Below the pieces are notes generated by a model. It did not search any database. It saw only the letters and a program-made list of their open reading frames with translations, and had not been told where the DNA came from. From Clavibacter zhangzhiyongii (GTDB lineage: Bacteria > Actinomycetota > Actinomycetes > Actinomycetales > Microbacteriaceae), in NCBI RefSeq assembly GCF_014775655.1, contig NZ_CP061274.1:2542001-2606000 (forward strand): 64,000 nucleotides of DNA, read 5' to 3'. Positions 8,497 through 17,975 of this stretch are shown here, in pieces; position 1 is the first letter of the stretch, and each line of letters begins with the position of its first letter. A program made the translations under genes and the position numbers.

Positions 8497-9654
8497 TCAG
8501 ATCCAGTCGCGCTTGCGGAAGATGCCGAAGAGCACGCCGCTCACGCCGAGCATGAGCACCAGGGAGAAGGGGTAGCCCCAGTCCCAGTGCAGCTCGGGCA
8601 TGAGGTCGAAGTTCATGCCGTAGACGCTGGAGACGAGCGTGGGCGCGAAGAGGATGGCCGCCCAGCCGGAGATCTTGCGGGTCTCCACGCTCTGCCGGTT
8701 GCTCGACTCGCTGAGCTCGCGCATCTCCTCGTTCTGGCGCTGGCCGACGAGCGTGGAGTTCACCGTGAGGATGTCGCGCAGCAGCACGCGGAACTCCTCC
8801 ACGCGCTCGTTGACGACGATGACGTGGTCGGCCACGTCGCGGAGCGCCTGCTGGAGCTCCTCCCCCACGCGGTACTTGCCGGATCCGGCCTGCAGCTGCT
8901 GCAGCATGCCGGTGAGCGGGCGCACCGCGCGCTGGAAGTCGATGACCTCGCGGCTGAGCTCGTAGATGCGTCGGGACACGGCCGGGTCGCCGTCGAACAC
9001 CTGGTCCTCGATCTCGTCGATGTCGTTGGCGAGGCCCGTGACGACGGGCGCGTAGCCGTCGACGACCGCGTCGAGGATCGCGTAGAGCACCGACTCGGGG
9101 CCGTTCGCGAGGAGCTCGGGCCGCTCCTGCATGCGGGTGCGGACGGCCGAGAGGTCGGGCGACTCGGCGTGCCGCACGGTGATCACGAAGTTGCGGCCGA
9201 GGAACACGTGCAGCTCGCCGAACTCCACCTCCTCGCGCTCGTCCACGTAGCGGGCGGCGCGCAGCACGGTGAAGAGCGTCGAGCTGTAGCGCTCGGTCTT
9301 GGGGCGCTGGTGGGCCTGGATCGCGTCCTCCACCGCCAGCTCGTGCAGGTCGAACTCCTCGGCGAGCGCCTGCAGCTCCTCGACCGTGGGGCGGTAGAGG
9401 CCGATCCACGCCATCGCGTCGGGCCTCTCGTCGAGCTCGCGGAACGTGTCGGCGAGGGTCGCGGGGCTCGCGACGCGGCAGCCGTCCACGTACACGCCGT
9501 TGTCGACGAGGCTCGGGCGGCGCGGGCCGCCGGGGGCGCCGTGCGCGACCCCGTCCGCATCCGACCTCGCGACGCTGCCGGCGCTCCCGCCGAGGGGCGC
9601 GACGCCCCGGGCGACCACGGACTTCAAGCGCGTGCGGATGCGGTGCTGGGACAT
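8497..9654 (-). CDS. corA: CorA family divalent-cation (Mg/Co) channel
   Basis: The 385-residue protein has a long cytoplasmic N-terminal domain and two C-terminal membrane helices flanking the selectivity signature [11 protein letters not shown]. Helical stretches ([19 protein letters not shown], and [19 protein letters not shown]) correspond to the stalk and willow helices of the pentameric channel. It carries Mg2+ (and Co2+) across the cytoplasmic membrane. The first 50 residues are a Gly/Arg-rich extension not typical of short CorA proteins. The ATG at 9654 is used because a TACGGT box lies 7 nt upstream; a GTG lies three codons earlier. No M-box-like leader is possible with a leaderless start. 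Confidence 0.93.
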   Translation of the reverse strand: MSQHRIRTRLKSVVARGVAPLGGSAGSVARSDADGVAHGAPGGPRRPSLVDNGVYVDGCRVASPATLADTFRELDERPDAMAWIGLYRPTVEELQALAEEFDLHELAVEDAIQAHQRPKTERYSSTLFTVLRAARYVDEREEVEFGELHVFLGRNFVITVRHAESPDLSAVRTRMQERPELLANGPESVLYAILDAVVDGYAPVVTGLANDIDEIEDQVFDGDPAVSRRIYELSREVIDFQRAVRPLTGMLQQLQAGSGKYRVGEELQQALRDVADHVIVVNERVEEFRVLLRDILTVNSTLVGQRQNEEMRELSESSNRQSVETRKISGWAAILFAPTLVSSVYGMNFDLMPELHWDWGYPFSLVLMLGVSGVLFGIFRKRDWI

Positions 9655-9661
9655 GACGGAC

Positions 9662-9667
9662 ACCGTA
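9662..9667 (-). promoter_or_regulatory. -10 box TACGGT for corA
   Basis: Minus-strand TACGGT is separated by 7 nt from the corA ATG at 9654, the leaderless spacing seen repeatedly in this window. Confidence 0.45.
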
Positions 9668-9721
9668 CCCGGCGGACATGACGCCTCCGCGCCGCCCCAC
9701 GGCGGCTGGGGAGCGGCCCGC

Positions 9722-10564
9722 TCAGACCACCTGGTCCGGGTGGCTGCCCACGCGCCCCGCGGCCTCGAGCGCGGTGATCCCCGCCATCTCCTCGTCGGTC
9801 AGCGCGAAGTCGAAGACGTCGGCGTTCTCGATGAGACGCTCGCGTCGCGTGGTCTTGGGGAAGACGACCGTGCCGCGCTGCACGTGCCAGCGGAGCACGA
9901 CCTGCGCGTCCGTCCGGTCGTGGGCGCGGGCGGCGTCGCGCACGACGTCGGCGTCCGCGACGGCCCCGCGCGCGAGCGGGCTCCAGGCCTGCACCGTGAT
10001 GCCGTGCTCGGCGAGGTACGCGGTCGTCTCGCGCTGCTGGTGCCGCGGATGCAGCTCGATCTGGTCCACCGCGGGCGCAGGCAGGCCGACGGCGGCGAGC
10101 GCCTCGAGGTGCGGCACGAGGAAGTTGGAGACCCCGATCGAGCGGGTCAGGCCCTCCTCGCGCGCCTCGGCGAGCGCCTCCCACGTCTCCACGTAGAGGC
10201 CGCGCTCGGCGGCCGGCCAGTGGATGAGGTGCAGGTCGACCGCGGGCAGGTCCAGCCGGTCGAGGCTCCGGCGGATCGCGTCGCGCGCCCGGTCGCGACC
10301 GTGGTCGTCGTTCCAGACCTTTGTGGTGACGAACATCTCGTCGCGCGGGATGCCGGACGCGCGGATCGCCCGCCCGACGCCCTCCTCGTTGCCGTACATG
10401 GCGGCCGTGTCGATGTGCCGGTAGCCGACCTCGAGGGCCTCGGCGACGATCCGCTCGGCGTCCGCGTCCGACACCTTGTAGGTGCCGACGCCGAACTGCG
10501 GGATCGGGATCCCGTCGCCCATCGGCACCGACGGGATGGGCATGCGGATGGCCGGCCCGCTCAT
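9722..10564 (-). CDS. Aldo/keto reductase (2,5-diketo-gluconate reductase type)
   Basis: This 280-residue NAD(P)H-dependent oxidoreductase has the AKR catalytic tetrad in place: Asp and Tyr in YRHIDTAAMYGNEEGVG, Lys in MFVTTKVWND and His in DLHLIHWP. The SIGVSNF motif and the C-terminal cofactor-binding block VFPKTTRRERLIEN are also present. It belongs to the AKR5-like group that reduces small aldehydes and diketones; the substrate cannot be read from the sequence. Its ATG overlaps the stop of the upstream acyl-CoA ligase (ATGA), so the two are coupled and may act on related fatty aldehydes or acids. Confidence 0.9.
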   Translation of the reverse strand: MSGPAIRMPIPSVPMGDGIPIPQFGVGTYKVSDADAERIVAEALEVGYRHIDTAAMYGNEEGVGRAIRASGIPRDEMFVTTKVWNDDHGRDRARDAIRRSLDRLDLPAVDLHLIHWPAAERGLYVETWEALAEAREEGLTRSIGVSNFLVPHLEALAAVGLPAPAVDQIELHPRHQQRETTAYLAEHGITVQAWSPLARGAVADADVVRDAARAHDRTDAQVVLRWHVQRGTVVFPKTTRRERLIENADVFDFALTDEEMAGITALEAAGRVGSHPDQVV

Positions 10565-12153
10565 GCGCCGAACCGCTCGACGAGCTCCCGCTTGAGCACC
10601 TTGCCGCTCGGCCCGAGCGGCAGCGCCTCGACCACCTCGACCCGCCGCGGGTACTTGTAGGAGGCGATGCGCTCGCGCATGTACGCGACGACCTCCTCGG
10701 CGTCGACGGTCGCGTCCGCCTTCGCCACGATCGCCGCGACGATCTCCTGCCCGTGCTCCTCGTGCGGCACGCCGAACACGGCGCACTGCGCGACGGCGTC
10801 GTGCCGGGCGAGCACCTCCTCGACCTCGCGCGGGTACACGTTGTAGCCGTTGCGCAGGATCATGTCCTTCGTCCGGTCGACCACGCGGATGTAGCCGTCC
10901 TCGTCGATCGTGCCGAGGTCGCCCGTGCGGAACCAGCCGTCGACGACCGCGCGCGCCGTGTCCTCGGGGCGGTGCAGGTAGCCGTTCATGAGGTTGTGCC
11001 CGCGGATCACGATCTCGCCGAGCACGTCGCGCTCGACGAGCTCCACGCGGTCCTCGTGCTCGGGGTCGGCGATCTCGATCCGCACGCCCCAGATCGGCTT
11101 CCCGACGGTGCCGGGCCGCGCCTGGACGCCGACGTGGTTGAACGACGCGACGGGCGAGGTCTCGGTGAGGCCGTAGCCCTCGTGGATCTCGGCGGCGAAC
11201 GCCTCCCGGAACGCGTCGATGACGGCGACGGGGATCGCGGCGCCGCCCGAGATCGCGTATCGGAGGGGCGGACGGGCGGGGTTCCGCGCGGCCGCCGCGA
11301 GGAGCGCGTGGTACATGGTCGGCACGCCCATGAACACCTGCGTCTCGTGCTCGACCATGAGCGCGAGCGCGGTGTCGCCGTCGAAGCGCGGCACCATCAC
11401 GATGGTCGCGCCCGCCCGGAACGACGCGTTCATGGTGCAGGTCTGGCCGAAGGTGTGGAACAGGGGCAGGCAGCCGAGGATCCGGTCGCCGACGCGCAGG
11501 TCGAAGGTGTCGAGCAGGAGCACGTCGACCTGCATCACGAGCGCGAGGTGGCAGCCCTCGGCGCCCTTCGGCTGGCCCGTCGTGCCGGACGTGTAGAGGA
11601 TGGTCGCGGTGTCGGACGGCCGGCGCGGCACGTAGGTGCGGATCGGCGTCGCGGCCTGGGCCAGCTCCTCCAGCCGGTCGGGCCCGCCCTCGGTGGCGGC
11701 CGGCACCAGCACGCTGATGACCGGCACCTCGGCGAGCGCCGCGCCCTGCGCGCCCTGCGCGAGCAGCGGCCCGGCGCAGACGAGGAGCGCGGATCCGGAG
11801 TCCCGCAGCACGAAGGCGATCTCCTCGGCCTTCAGCAGCGCGTGCACGGGCACGACGACGCCGCCGAGCGCGAGGACCGCGTAGTAGACGCGCGGGAAGT
11901 CGGCCACGTTCGGGATGAGCATCGCGACGCGCGTGCCCTCCCCCACGCCCTGGGCGGCGAGCGCGCCCGCGTACGCGCGGGTCTCGTCCCACAGCTCCCG
12001 GTAGGTGGTGGAGACGTCGCCGACGACCACGGCGACCCGGTCGGCGTGGCGCTCGGCGGACTCGGCGAGGATCGCGGCGACCGAGACCGAGGAGAACCCG
12101 GTCCCCGCCTGCTCGCGGTCGTGCTCGGGGAGGAGGGGCGTGTCGGAGGTCAT
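10561..12153 (-). CDS. Long-chain fatty acid--CoA ligase (AMP-forming)
   Basis: The 530-residue product activates carboxylic acids with ATP and CoA. The adenylate-forming motifs are all present: P-loop ILYTSGTTGQPKGAEG, core GYGLTETSP, WFRTGDLGTIDEDGYIRVVDR and the catalytic C-terminal Lys in LPLGPSGKVLKRELV. There is no signal peptide, so it acts in the cytoplasm. Chain-length specificity is inferred from similarity to FadD-like enzymes. It is the first gene of a two-gene unit with the aldo/keto reductase and is divergent from hrpA across about 140 bp. Confidence 0.93.
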   Translation of the reverse strand: MTSDTPLLPEHDREQAGTGFSSVSVAAILAESAERHADRVAVVVGDVSTTYRELWDETRAYAGALAAQGVGEGTRVAMLIPNVADFPRVYYAVLALGGVVVPVHALLKAEEIAFVLRDSGSALLVCAGPLLAQGAQGAALAEVPVISVLVPAATEGGPDRLEELAQAATPIRTYVPRRPSDTATILYTSGTTGQPKGAEGCHLALVMQVDVLLLDTFDLRVGDRILGCLPLFHTFGQTCTMNASFRAGATIVMVPRFDGDTALALMVEHETQVFMGVPTMYHALLAAAARNPARPPLRYAISGGAAIPVAVIDAFREAFAAEIHEGYGLTETSPVASFNHVGVQARPGTVGKPIWGVRIEIADPEHEDRVELVERDVLGEIVIRGHNLMNGYLHRPEDTARAVVDGWFRTGDLGTIDEDGYIRVVDRTKDMILRNGYNVYPREVEEVLARHDAVAQCAVFGVPHEEHGQEIVAAIVAKADATVDAEEVVAYMRERIASYKYPRRVEVVEALPLGPSGKVLKRELVERFGA

Positions 12154-12291
12154 GGGCGGATCCCGTCGGTCGTCGTCGACTCGGGAGGCGGTGCCGCCCG
12201 CGCGCCGGTGTGGCCGGCGCCTTCCCACGACGATATCCACCGCGACCGGCGCCGAGGCGGCCGGACGGCCCGCGGATAGGATGGAACCAGC

Positions 12292-15200
12292 ATGGAATTC
12301 AGCATCGCGTACCCGCCGGAGCTCCCCGTCAGCCGGATGCGCGACGAGATCGCCGAGGCCATCCGCGACAACCAGGTCGTCATCGTCGCCGGCGCCACCG
12401 GCTCCGGCAAGACCACGCAGCTGCCGAAGATCTGCCTCGAGCTCGGCCGCGAGAGCATCGGCCACACGCAGCCCCGCCGGCTCGCGGCGCGCACCATCTC
12501 GGAGCGCATCGCGGAGGAGCTCGGCGGCGAGGTCGGCCAGCTCGTCGGCTACCAGGTGCGCTTCACGGACAAGGTCTCGGCCGACACCCGCATCAAGCTG
12601 ATGACCGACGGCATCCTCCTCAACGAGCTGCAGCGCGACCGGCTGCTCCGCAAGTACGACACGATCATCATCGACGAGGCGCACGAGCGCAGCCTCAACA
12701 TCGACTTCCTGCTCGGCTACCTCAAGCAGCTGCTGCCGCGCCGGCCCGACCTCAAGGTCATCATCACGTCGGCCACCATCGACCCGCAGAGCTTCTCGAA
12801 GCACTTCGGCGACGCCCCCATCGTCGAGGTCTCGGGGCGCACGTACCCGGTGGAGATCCGCTACCGGCCGCTCGTGGCGGAGGCCGCCGTCGCGGGCGAG
12901 GACGACGACCTCGCCGACGCGCCCCTCGAGCGCCCGGCCGACGACCGCGACTACCTCGAGGGCATCAACGCGGCGCTCGACGAGCTGGCCGGCGAGTCCT
13001 CGGGCGACGTGCTCGTGTTCCTGAGCGGCGAGAACGAGATCCGCGACGCCGAGGACGCGATCCGGAGCCGGAACCTCCCGCACACCGAGGTGCTGCCGCT
13101 CTACGGCCGGCTCTCCTCCGCCGACCAGCACCGCGTCTTCCAGCCGTCGACGCGGGCGGGCGTGCGCCGTCGCATCGTGCTCGCCACCAACGTCGCTGAG
13201 ACGAGCCTCACGGTGCCCGGCATCAAGTACGTGATCGACGCGGGCACGGCCCGCATCTCCCGCTACTCGGTGCGCTCGAAGGTGCAGCGCCTGCCCATCG
13301 AGGCCGTGTCGCAGGCGTCCGCGAACCAGCGCTCCGGGCGGTCCGGCCGCACGAGCGACGGCATCGCGATCCGCCTGTACTCCGAGGAGGACTTCCTCCG
13401 GCGGCCCGAGTTCACGGAGCCGGAGATCCTCCGCACCAACCTCGCGGCCGTCATCCTGCAGATGGTGTCGCTCGGCCTCGGCGACATCGCCGCGTTCCCG
13501 TTCCTCCAGCCGCCGGACTCGCGCGGCATCAAGGACGGCGTCGACCTCCTCACCGAGCTCGGCGCGGTCGTCCGCTCCCCCGACGGCACCCCGGCGCTCA
13601 CGAAGGTGGGCCGCGACCTGTCGCGCCTGCCCATCGACCCGCGGTTCGCGCGCATGGTCGTCGAGTCACGCAAGCACGGCGTCAGCCGCGAGGTGATGAT
13701 CATCGTCGCCGGCCTCACCATCCAGGACGTGCGCGAGCGCCCGCTCGAGAAGCGCCCGCAGGCCGACCAGCAGCACGCGCGGTTCGTGGATCCCACGAGC
13801 GACTTCATCACGCTCCTCAACCTCTGGAACCACCTCGAGGCCAAGGAGGACGAGCTCTCCTCGAGCGCGTTCCGCCGCATGTGCAAGGCCGAGTTCCTCA
13901 ACTACGTGCGCGTGCGCGAGTGGAAGGACGTGTTCCGGCAGCTGCGCCAGCTCGCCCGTCCCCTCGACCTGCAGATGAACGAGCCGAAGGCCGACCCGGA
14001 CGGGATCCACAAGTCGCTCCTCGCGGGCCTCCTCTCCCACATCGGGCTGAAGGACGCGCAGAAGAAGGACTACGTGGGCGCGCGCCAGGCGCGGTTCGTG
14101 GTGTTCCCGGGGTCCGCGCTCGCGAAGAAGCAGCCCGACGCGATCATGAGCGCCGAGCTCGTGGAGACGAGCCGCCTGTTCGCGCGCACCAACGCGGCCA
14201 TCGACCCCGCGTGGGCCGAGCCCATCGCGGGCGGCCTCGTGAAGCGCACGCACAGCGAGCCGCACTGGGAGAAGAAGCAGGGCGCGACCGTCGCGTGGGA
14301 GCGGGTGACGCTCTACGGCGTGCCGATCATCCTCAAGCGCCGCGTGCAGTTCTCCCGCATCGACCCGGCGTACGCGCGCGAGCTCTTCATCCGGCACGCG
14401 CTCGTCGAGGGCGACTGGGAGTCGCAGCAGGCGTTCGACCGCGCCAACCGGAGGCTCCGCGAGGAGCTCGCCGAGGTGGAGGAGCGCACGCGCCGCCGCG
14501 ACATCCTCAACGACGACGAGGCCGTCTTCGAGTTCTACGACAAGCGGATCCCGCGCGACGTCGCCTCCACGCGCGCCTTCGAGGGCTGGTGGAAGAAGGC
14601 CCGGCAGGAGACGCCCGACCTCCTCACCATGACCGCCGAGGAGCTCCTCGCGGAGGACGCGGTGGACGTCGACGAGGCCGCGTTCCCGCCCACCTGGCAG
14701 CAGGGCGACCAGCGCCTCTCGCTCACCTACCGCTTCGAGCCCGGCGCGCCCGACGACGGCGTGACCGTGCAGGTGCCGCTCGCGCTCCTCGCCCGCCTCA
14801 GCCCCGCCGGGTTCGACTGGCAGGTGCCGGGCATGCGGCGCGACCTCGTCACCGCGATGATCAAGGCCCTGCCGAAGGCGCTCCGCAAGAACGTCGTGCC
14901 GGCCGCCGACTGGGCCGACCGGCTCCTCGAGGGACTGCCCGAACCGGATCCGCAGCACCCCGTCGCCTTCACCACCACCATCGCGGGCCTCATCATGCGC
15001 AAGGCGCACGTGCGCGTCGCCGACGACGACTTCGACCTCGACCGGATCCCCGCGCACCTGCGCATGGCGTTCCGCGTGGTCGACGAGCGCGGCCGCGAGG
15101 TCGCCGCCGGCCGCGACCTCACCGAGCTGCAGGCCCGGCTCTCCAGCCGCGCCCGCGACAGCGTCGCCCGGGCCACGGCCCGGCCGGTCGAGCGCGTCGC

Positions 15201-16110
15201 CGGGGCGACCGGATCCGCGACCCGCGGCATGGAGCGCACCGGCCTCACCACGTGGGACCTCGACGAGCTGCCCCGCTTCGTCGACACCGCGCAGGGCGGC
15301 ACGGGCGACAGCCGGCACGTCATCCGCGCGTACCCGGCCCTCGTCGACGAGGGATCCACCGTCGCGATCCGCCTCATGGCGACCGCCGAGGACCAGGCGC
15401 GCGCGATGCCCGGCGGCGTGCGGCGCCTGCTCGTCCTCGCCATCGCCAACCCCTCGGCCTACGTGAAGCAGCACCTCACGAGCCAGGAGAAGCTCATGCT
15501 CGCGACGAGCCCGTACCCGAACGTGCAGGCGCTCTTCGACGACTGCCTGCTCGCCGCGATCGACCAGGTGCTCGAGCGCGTGGCCCCGGGCGGCGCGATC
15601 TACTCCAAGGAGCTCTTCGAGACCGCGCGCGACCGCGTCTCCGGCGTCGTCATGGACTCCATGTTCGACACCGTGGCGCTCGTCAACCGGATCCTCACGG
15701 GCGCGCGCGACGCCGAGCGGGCGATCAAGCAGGCCACGAGCATGCAGCTGATCGGCGCGCTCACCGACGCGCGGGAACAGCTCGCCGGTCTCGTGCACCC
15801 GGGCTTCGTCTCGGCCACCGGCCTCGCGCGCCTGCAGCGCCTGCCCGCCTACCTCTCGGGCCTCACGCACCGCGTGCAGCGCCTCCCCGACCAGCCCGCC
15901 CGCGACCGCGCGTGGATGACCGAGGTGCAGAAGGCGACCGACCTCTACCGCGAGGCCGGCGGCGTCATCCCGTCGGCGCCGCACGCGCCCGCGTCGCTCG
16001 TGCACGCGCGCTGGATGCTCGAGGAGCTGCGCCTCAGCCTCTTCGCGCAGCACCTGCCGACGGCCGAGCCGGTGTCGCTGCAGCGGATCCGGAAGGTGCT
16101 CGCGAGCTGA
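12292..16110 (+). CDS. hrpA: ATP-dependent RNA helicase HrpA
   Basis: The 1272-residue protein is a full-length bacterial DEAH-box helicase. Walker A is GATGSGKTTQLPK (about residues 32-44), the DEAH box lies in IIIDEAHERSLNIDFL, motif III is TSATIDPQSFSKHF and motif VI is ASANQRSGRSGRTSDG. Helicase-associated/OB-like and DUF3418 C-terminal regions follow (FPPTWQQGDQRLSLTYRFEPG). It unwinds RNA, probably in ribosome rescue or mRNA turnover. A TAGGAT box lies 9 nt before the ATG, so any leader is very short. The last 159 bases are duplicated at 19178-19336 at the far end of the adjacent accessory island. Confidence 0.97.
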   Translation: MEFSIAYPPELPVSRMRDEIAEAIRDNQVVIVAGATGSGKTTQLPKICLELGRESIGHTQPRRLAARTISERIAEELGGEVGQLVGYQVRFTDKVSADTRIKLMTDGILLNELQRDRLLRKYDTIIIDEAHERSLNIDFLLGYLKQLLPRRPDLKVIITSATIDPQSFSKHFGDAPIVEVSGRTYPVEIRYRPLVAEAAVAGEDDDLADAPLERPADDRDYLEGINAALDELAGESSGDVLVFLSGENEIRDAEDAIRSRNLPHTEVLPLYGRLSSADQHRVFQPSTRAGVRRRIVLATNVAETSLTVPGIKYVIDAGTARISRYSVRSKVQRLPIEAVSQASANQRSGRSGRTSDGIAIRLYSEEDFLRRPEFTEPEILRTNLAAVILQMVSLGLGDIAAFPFLQPPDSRGIKDGVDLLTELGAVVRSPDGTPALTKVGRDLSRLPIDPRFARMVVESRKHGVSREVMIIVAGLTIQDVRERPLEKRPQADQQHARFVDPTSDFITLLNLWNHLEAKEDELSSSAFRRMCKAEFLNYVRVREWKDVFRQLRQLARPLDLQMNEPKADPDGIHKSLLAGLLSHIGLKDAQKKDYVGARQARFVVFPGSALAKKQPDAIMSAELVETSRLFARTNAAIDPAWAEPIAGGLVKRTHSEPHWEKKQGATVAWERVTLYGVPIILKRRVQFSRIDPAYARELFIRHALVEGDWESQQAFDRANRRLREELAEVEERTRRRDILNDDEAVFEFYDKRIPRDVASTRAFEGWWKKARQETPDLLTMTAEELLAEDAVDVDEAAFPPTWQQGDQRLSLTYRFEPGAPDDGVTVQVPLALLARLSPAGFDWQVPGMRRDLVTAMIKALPKALRKNVVPAADWADRLLEGLPEPDPQHPVAFTTTIAGLIMRKAHVRVADDDFDLDRIPAHLRMAFRVVDERGREVAAGRDLTELQARLSSRARDSVARATARPVERVAGATGSATRGMERTGLTTWDLDELPRFVDTAQGGTGDSRHVIRAYPALVDEGSTVAIRLMATAEDQARAMPGGVRRLLVLAIANPSAYVKQHLTSQEKLMLATSPYPNVQALFDDCLLAAIDQVLERVAPGGAIYSKELFETARDRVSGVVMDSMFDTVALVNRILTGARDAERAIKQATSMQLIGALTDAREQLAGLVHPGFVSATGLARLQRLPAYLSGLTHRVQRLPDQPARDRAWMTEVQKATDLYREAGGVIPSAPHAPASLVHARWMLEELRLSLFAQHLPTAEPVSLQRIRKVLAS

Positions 16111-16117
16111 GGCGCGC
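15952..16117 (+). repeat. Direct repeat copy A (hrpA 3' end)
   Basis: These 166 bases, the end of hrpA plus 7 bases after its stop, recur at 19178-19343 with six mismatches by hand alignment (about 96% identity). The two copies bracket the 16.1-19.2 kb island. Confidence 0.9.
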
Positions 16118-16413
16118 GACCCCCGCGCGGGCGCGGCCGTGTCCGAGTGGAAGGCGTCTCCCCCGCCGCGCGCGGGGAGGCCGTGCGGGAGAGTCGGCCG
16201 GGTGTCCGCCACGTCGAGCACGGGAAGTCCTGCGTGGACGAGTCGTGGCAGCATGCGGACCCGCGCCTCGCCCTGCAGGGCGCACCCCGGCGGGAGCTCG
16301 CGGATCAGCGAGGCGCGCTGAGCGTGCGCAGCGCCCGGGGAGGACGTCGACGAGCAGGGCCTCCCGGATGCGGTGATGCTGCCGGACGGCGCCGAGCGAG
16401 ACGCAGGGTGCCG
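16111..16413. other. Gene-free stretch after hrpA
   Basis: I see no supported gene here. The stretch is GC rich, with short open frames on both strands that lack start signals and family motifs. It begins exactly where the repeated hrpA end stops and forms the left edge of the accessory island. Confidence 0.5.
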
Positions 16414-17175
16414 TCACGGCCCGACGGCGAGGGGACTCCGACCCCGATCCTCCTCGAACGCGGGCTGGGACCAGAACAACCCGAAGGGGGCCGACAGAGG
16501 CTCGAGGACCTCGCGCGTCAGCATCACGCGGAGCAGCGGCAGGGGAAGGCGGACGAGCCGGCGGATGACGGCGTACTGCGCGATGGTCTGGGGCCGCAGG
16601 AGCGTGATCGCCAGCTGTCGCTGGTCGTCCTCGCCGAGCTTGCCGGCCAGCTCCCTGAAGTCGCGCGTGCATGCGCGCGCGAACCGGTCCAGCTCGGCCT
16701 GGGCCTCCTCCCCGCCGAGCCGCCGGCGGAGGAACAGGTACGTGTTGAACGACCCGCTCCGACGGTCCTCCTCGATCGACTGCAGGTCGTCCACGACCTC
16801 GAGGACCTCGAGCACGGGACGGAGGCAGTCCACGAGGGCGTGCTGATCCCGTCCCAGGAGGTCGAGCTGGATGCGCAGCTGGAGACGGATGTCCGCGGAG
16901 CGGAACCGGGAGAGCTCCTTCCAGACGGCGACCGGGTCGCCCTCCCCCTTCGCCGCCGCGAGCTCGAGTTCGAAGAGGCGCTCGATGCCCGCGATCTCCG
17001 ACCGGTTCGCCGGGGTGTCGACGCCCAGGTCCTGGAGCAGGCCGATGAGCACGTGCGCGTACGGGGTGTGCGCGGTGTCGCGGAGGGCCGCCTTGTCGTC
17101 CTCGGCGGCCTCGTCCCACGCGTAGACGGACGACGCGACGACCAGGCCGACCGCCCGCAGGCGGCTGAGGTCCAT
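16414..17175 (-). CDS. Hypothetical all-alpha protein, possibly class I isoprenoid-synthase-like
   Basis: I do not recognise this 253-residue protein with certainty. It is strongly helical, with no signal peptide or membrane segment. Around residues 124-145 it has VLEVVDDLQSIEEDRRSGSF followed by NT, an Asp/Glu-rich motif (Asp129, Asp130, Glu135, Glu136, Asp137) like the second aspartate-rich region of class I prenyl/terpenoid synthases. An acidic WDEAAEDDKA near residues 20-29 could be a partner. It is the last gene of a three-gene operon with a small protein and a membrane protein. The alternative is a plain alpha-helical protein of unknown function. Confidence 0.6.
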   Translation of the reverse strand: MDLSRLRAVGLVVASSVYAWDEAAEDDKAALRDTAHTPYAHVLIGLLQDLGVDTPANRSEIAGIERLFELELAAAKGEGDPVAVWKELSRFRSADIRLQLRIQLDLLGRDQHALVDCLRPVLEVLEVVDDLQSIEEDRRSGSFNTYLFLRRRLGGEEAQAELDRFARACTRDFRELAGKLGEDDQRQLAITLLRPQTIAQYAVIRRLVRLPLPLLRVMLTREVLEPLSAPFGLFWSQPAFEEDRGRSPLAVGP

Positions 17176-17205
17176 CCGCCCGACGCCGAGGCCGATGGGG
17201 AAGTG

Positions 17206-17382
17206 CTAGATCGCCTGCCAGGCGCGGTTGGCCTTGACGATCGTGTGGGCCGAGGCGCGGATGCCGCTCCAGCTCGCCGGCGGCGACGTGGGTTCGGCCG
17301 GATGCGCCCCGATGCCGATGCGGGTCAGGTCGAGGACGGGCGTCCGCGCGGCCCGGGAGGCCGCCCTGCTCTGCCTGCTCAT
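17206..17382 (-). CDS. Small 58-residue protein, unknown
   Basis: This short gene begins with an ATG that overlaps the TGA of the upstream membrane-protein gene (ATGA), which argues for translation by coupling. The product is basic with an Arg/Ala-rich start (MSRQSRAASRAART), a middle LDLTRIGIGAHPAEP and an end AHTIVKANRAWQAI. It has no Cys, no membrane segment and no known motif. It lies 30 nt before the start of the isoprenoid-synthase-like gene. It could be an accessory or substrate peptide, but nothing proves that. Confidence 0.5.
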   Translation of the reverse strand: MSRQSRAASRAARTPVLDLTRIGIGAHPAEPTSPPASWSGIRASAHTIVKANRAWQAI

Positions 17383-17975
17383 CGGGCTGCCGTCCCCTCG
17401 TCCTGGCGCACGTCGACGGCGTCGTGTCCCGCCGTCGCCTCGTCGGGCTCGGGGCCCGGCCAGATGGTCCACCCGACCGGGAAGATGGTGAGGATGGCCA
17501 GGATCATGGTCAACCTGCCGATCCACTCCTCCAGGGCGGTGGTCCGCGGAGGGTCGCCGACGTAGGCGATGGCCGCGACGAGGAGGCCGCACGAGATCGC
17601 CCAGGAGACCATCGTCATCACCCATGCCTTCCACTCCCGACGCGTCCGGGCGCGGCCGGTGCGGGGAGGCGGCGTCGGCTTCTCCCCGCCGGCGAAGCGG
17701 TACGCGAAGCGCGCGTCGAGCCACCGGACCATGGAGTGCCCGAAGACGATGGACAGCCCGAGGTACGCCGCGGCGAGGCCGTGCGTCCAGTCGGCCGTCG
17801 CCCCGTTGCGCAGGTCGATCGTCGCGGCGACCAGCAGGATCAGGTCGACCACGGGGACGCATGCGAGGAGCACGGCGCCGAGGACGCGCTGACGCAGCAC
17901 GTACCGGGCGCCGAGCCCGGCCGCGAGGATGAGCCAGAAGCCGATCTCGCAGGCGATGATGATGGCGACGATCAC
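17379..17975 (-). CDS. Multi-pass membrane protein, YmcC-like
   Basis: The 198-residue product starts at a GTG with an excellent Shine-Dalgarno (AGGAGG, 7-nt spacing). Hydrophobic segments lie near residues 2-20, 29-50, 58-75, 117-135 and 150-168. The blocks ACEIGFWLILAAGLGARYVL, ATIDLRNGATADWTHGLAA and FAYRFAGGEKP resemble the Bacillus YmcC-type membrane proteins, which have no known function. The C-terminus is acidic and soluble. It is the first gene of the minus-strand operon in the accessory island; its promoter may lie in the AT-richer stretch near 18.36-18.46 kb. Confidence 0.78.
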   Translation of the reverse strand: MIVAIIIACEIGFWLILAAGLGARYVLRQRVLGAVLLACVPVVDLILLVAATIDLRNGATADWTHGLAAAYLGLSIVFGHSMVRWLDARFAYRFAGGEKPTPPPRTGRARTRREWKAWVMTMVSWAISCGLLVAAIAYVGDPPRTTALEEWIGRLTMILAILTIFPVGWTIWPGPEPDEATAGHDAVDVRQDEGTAAR

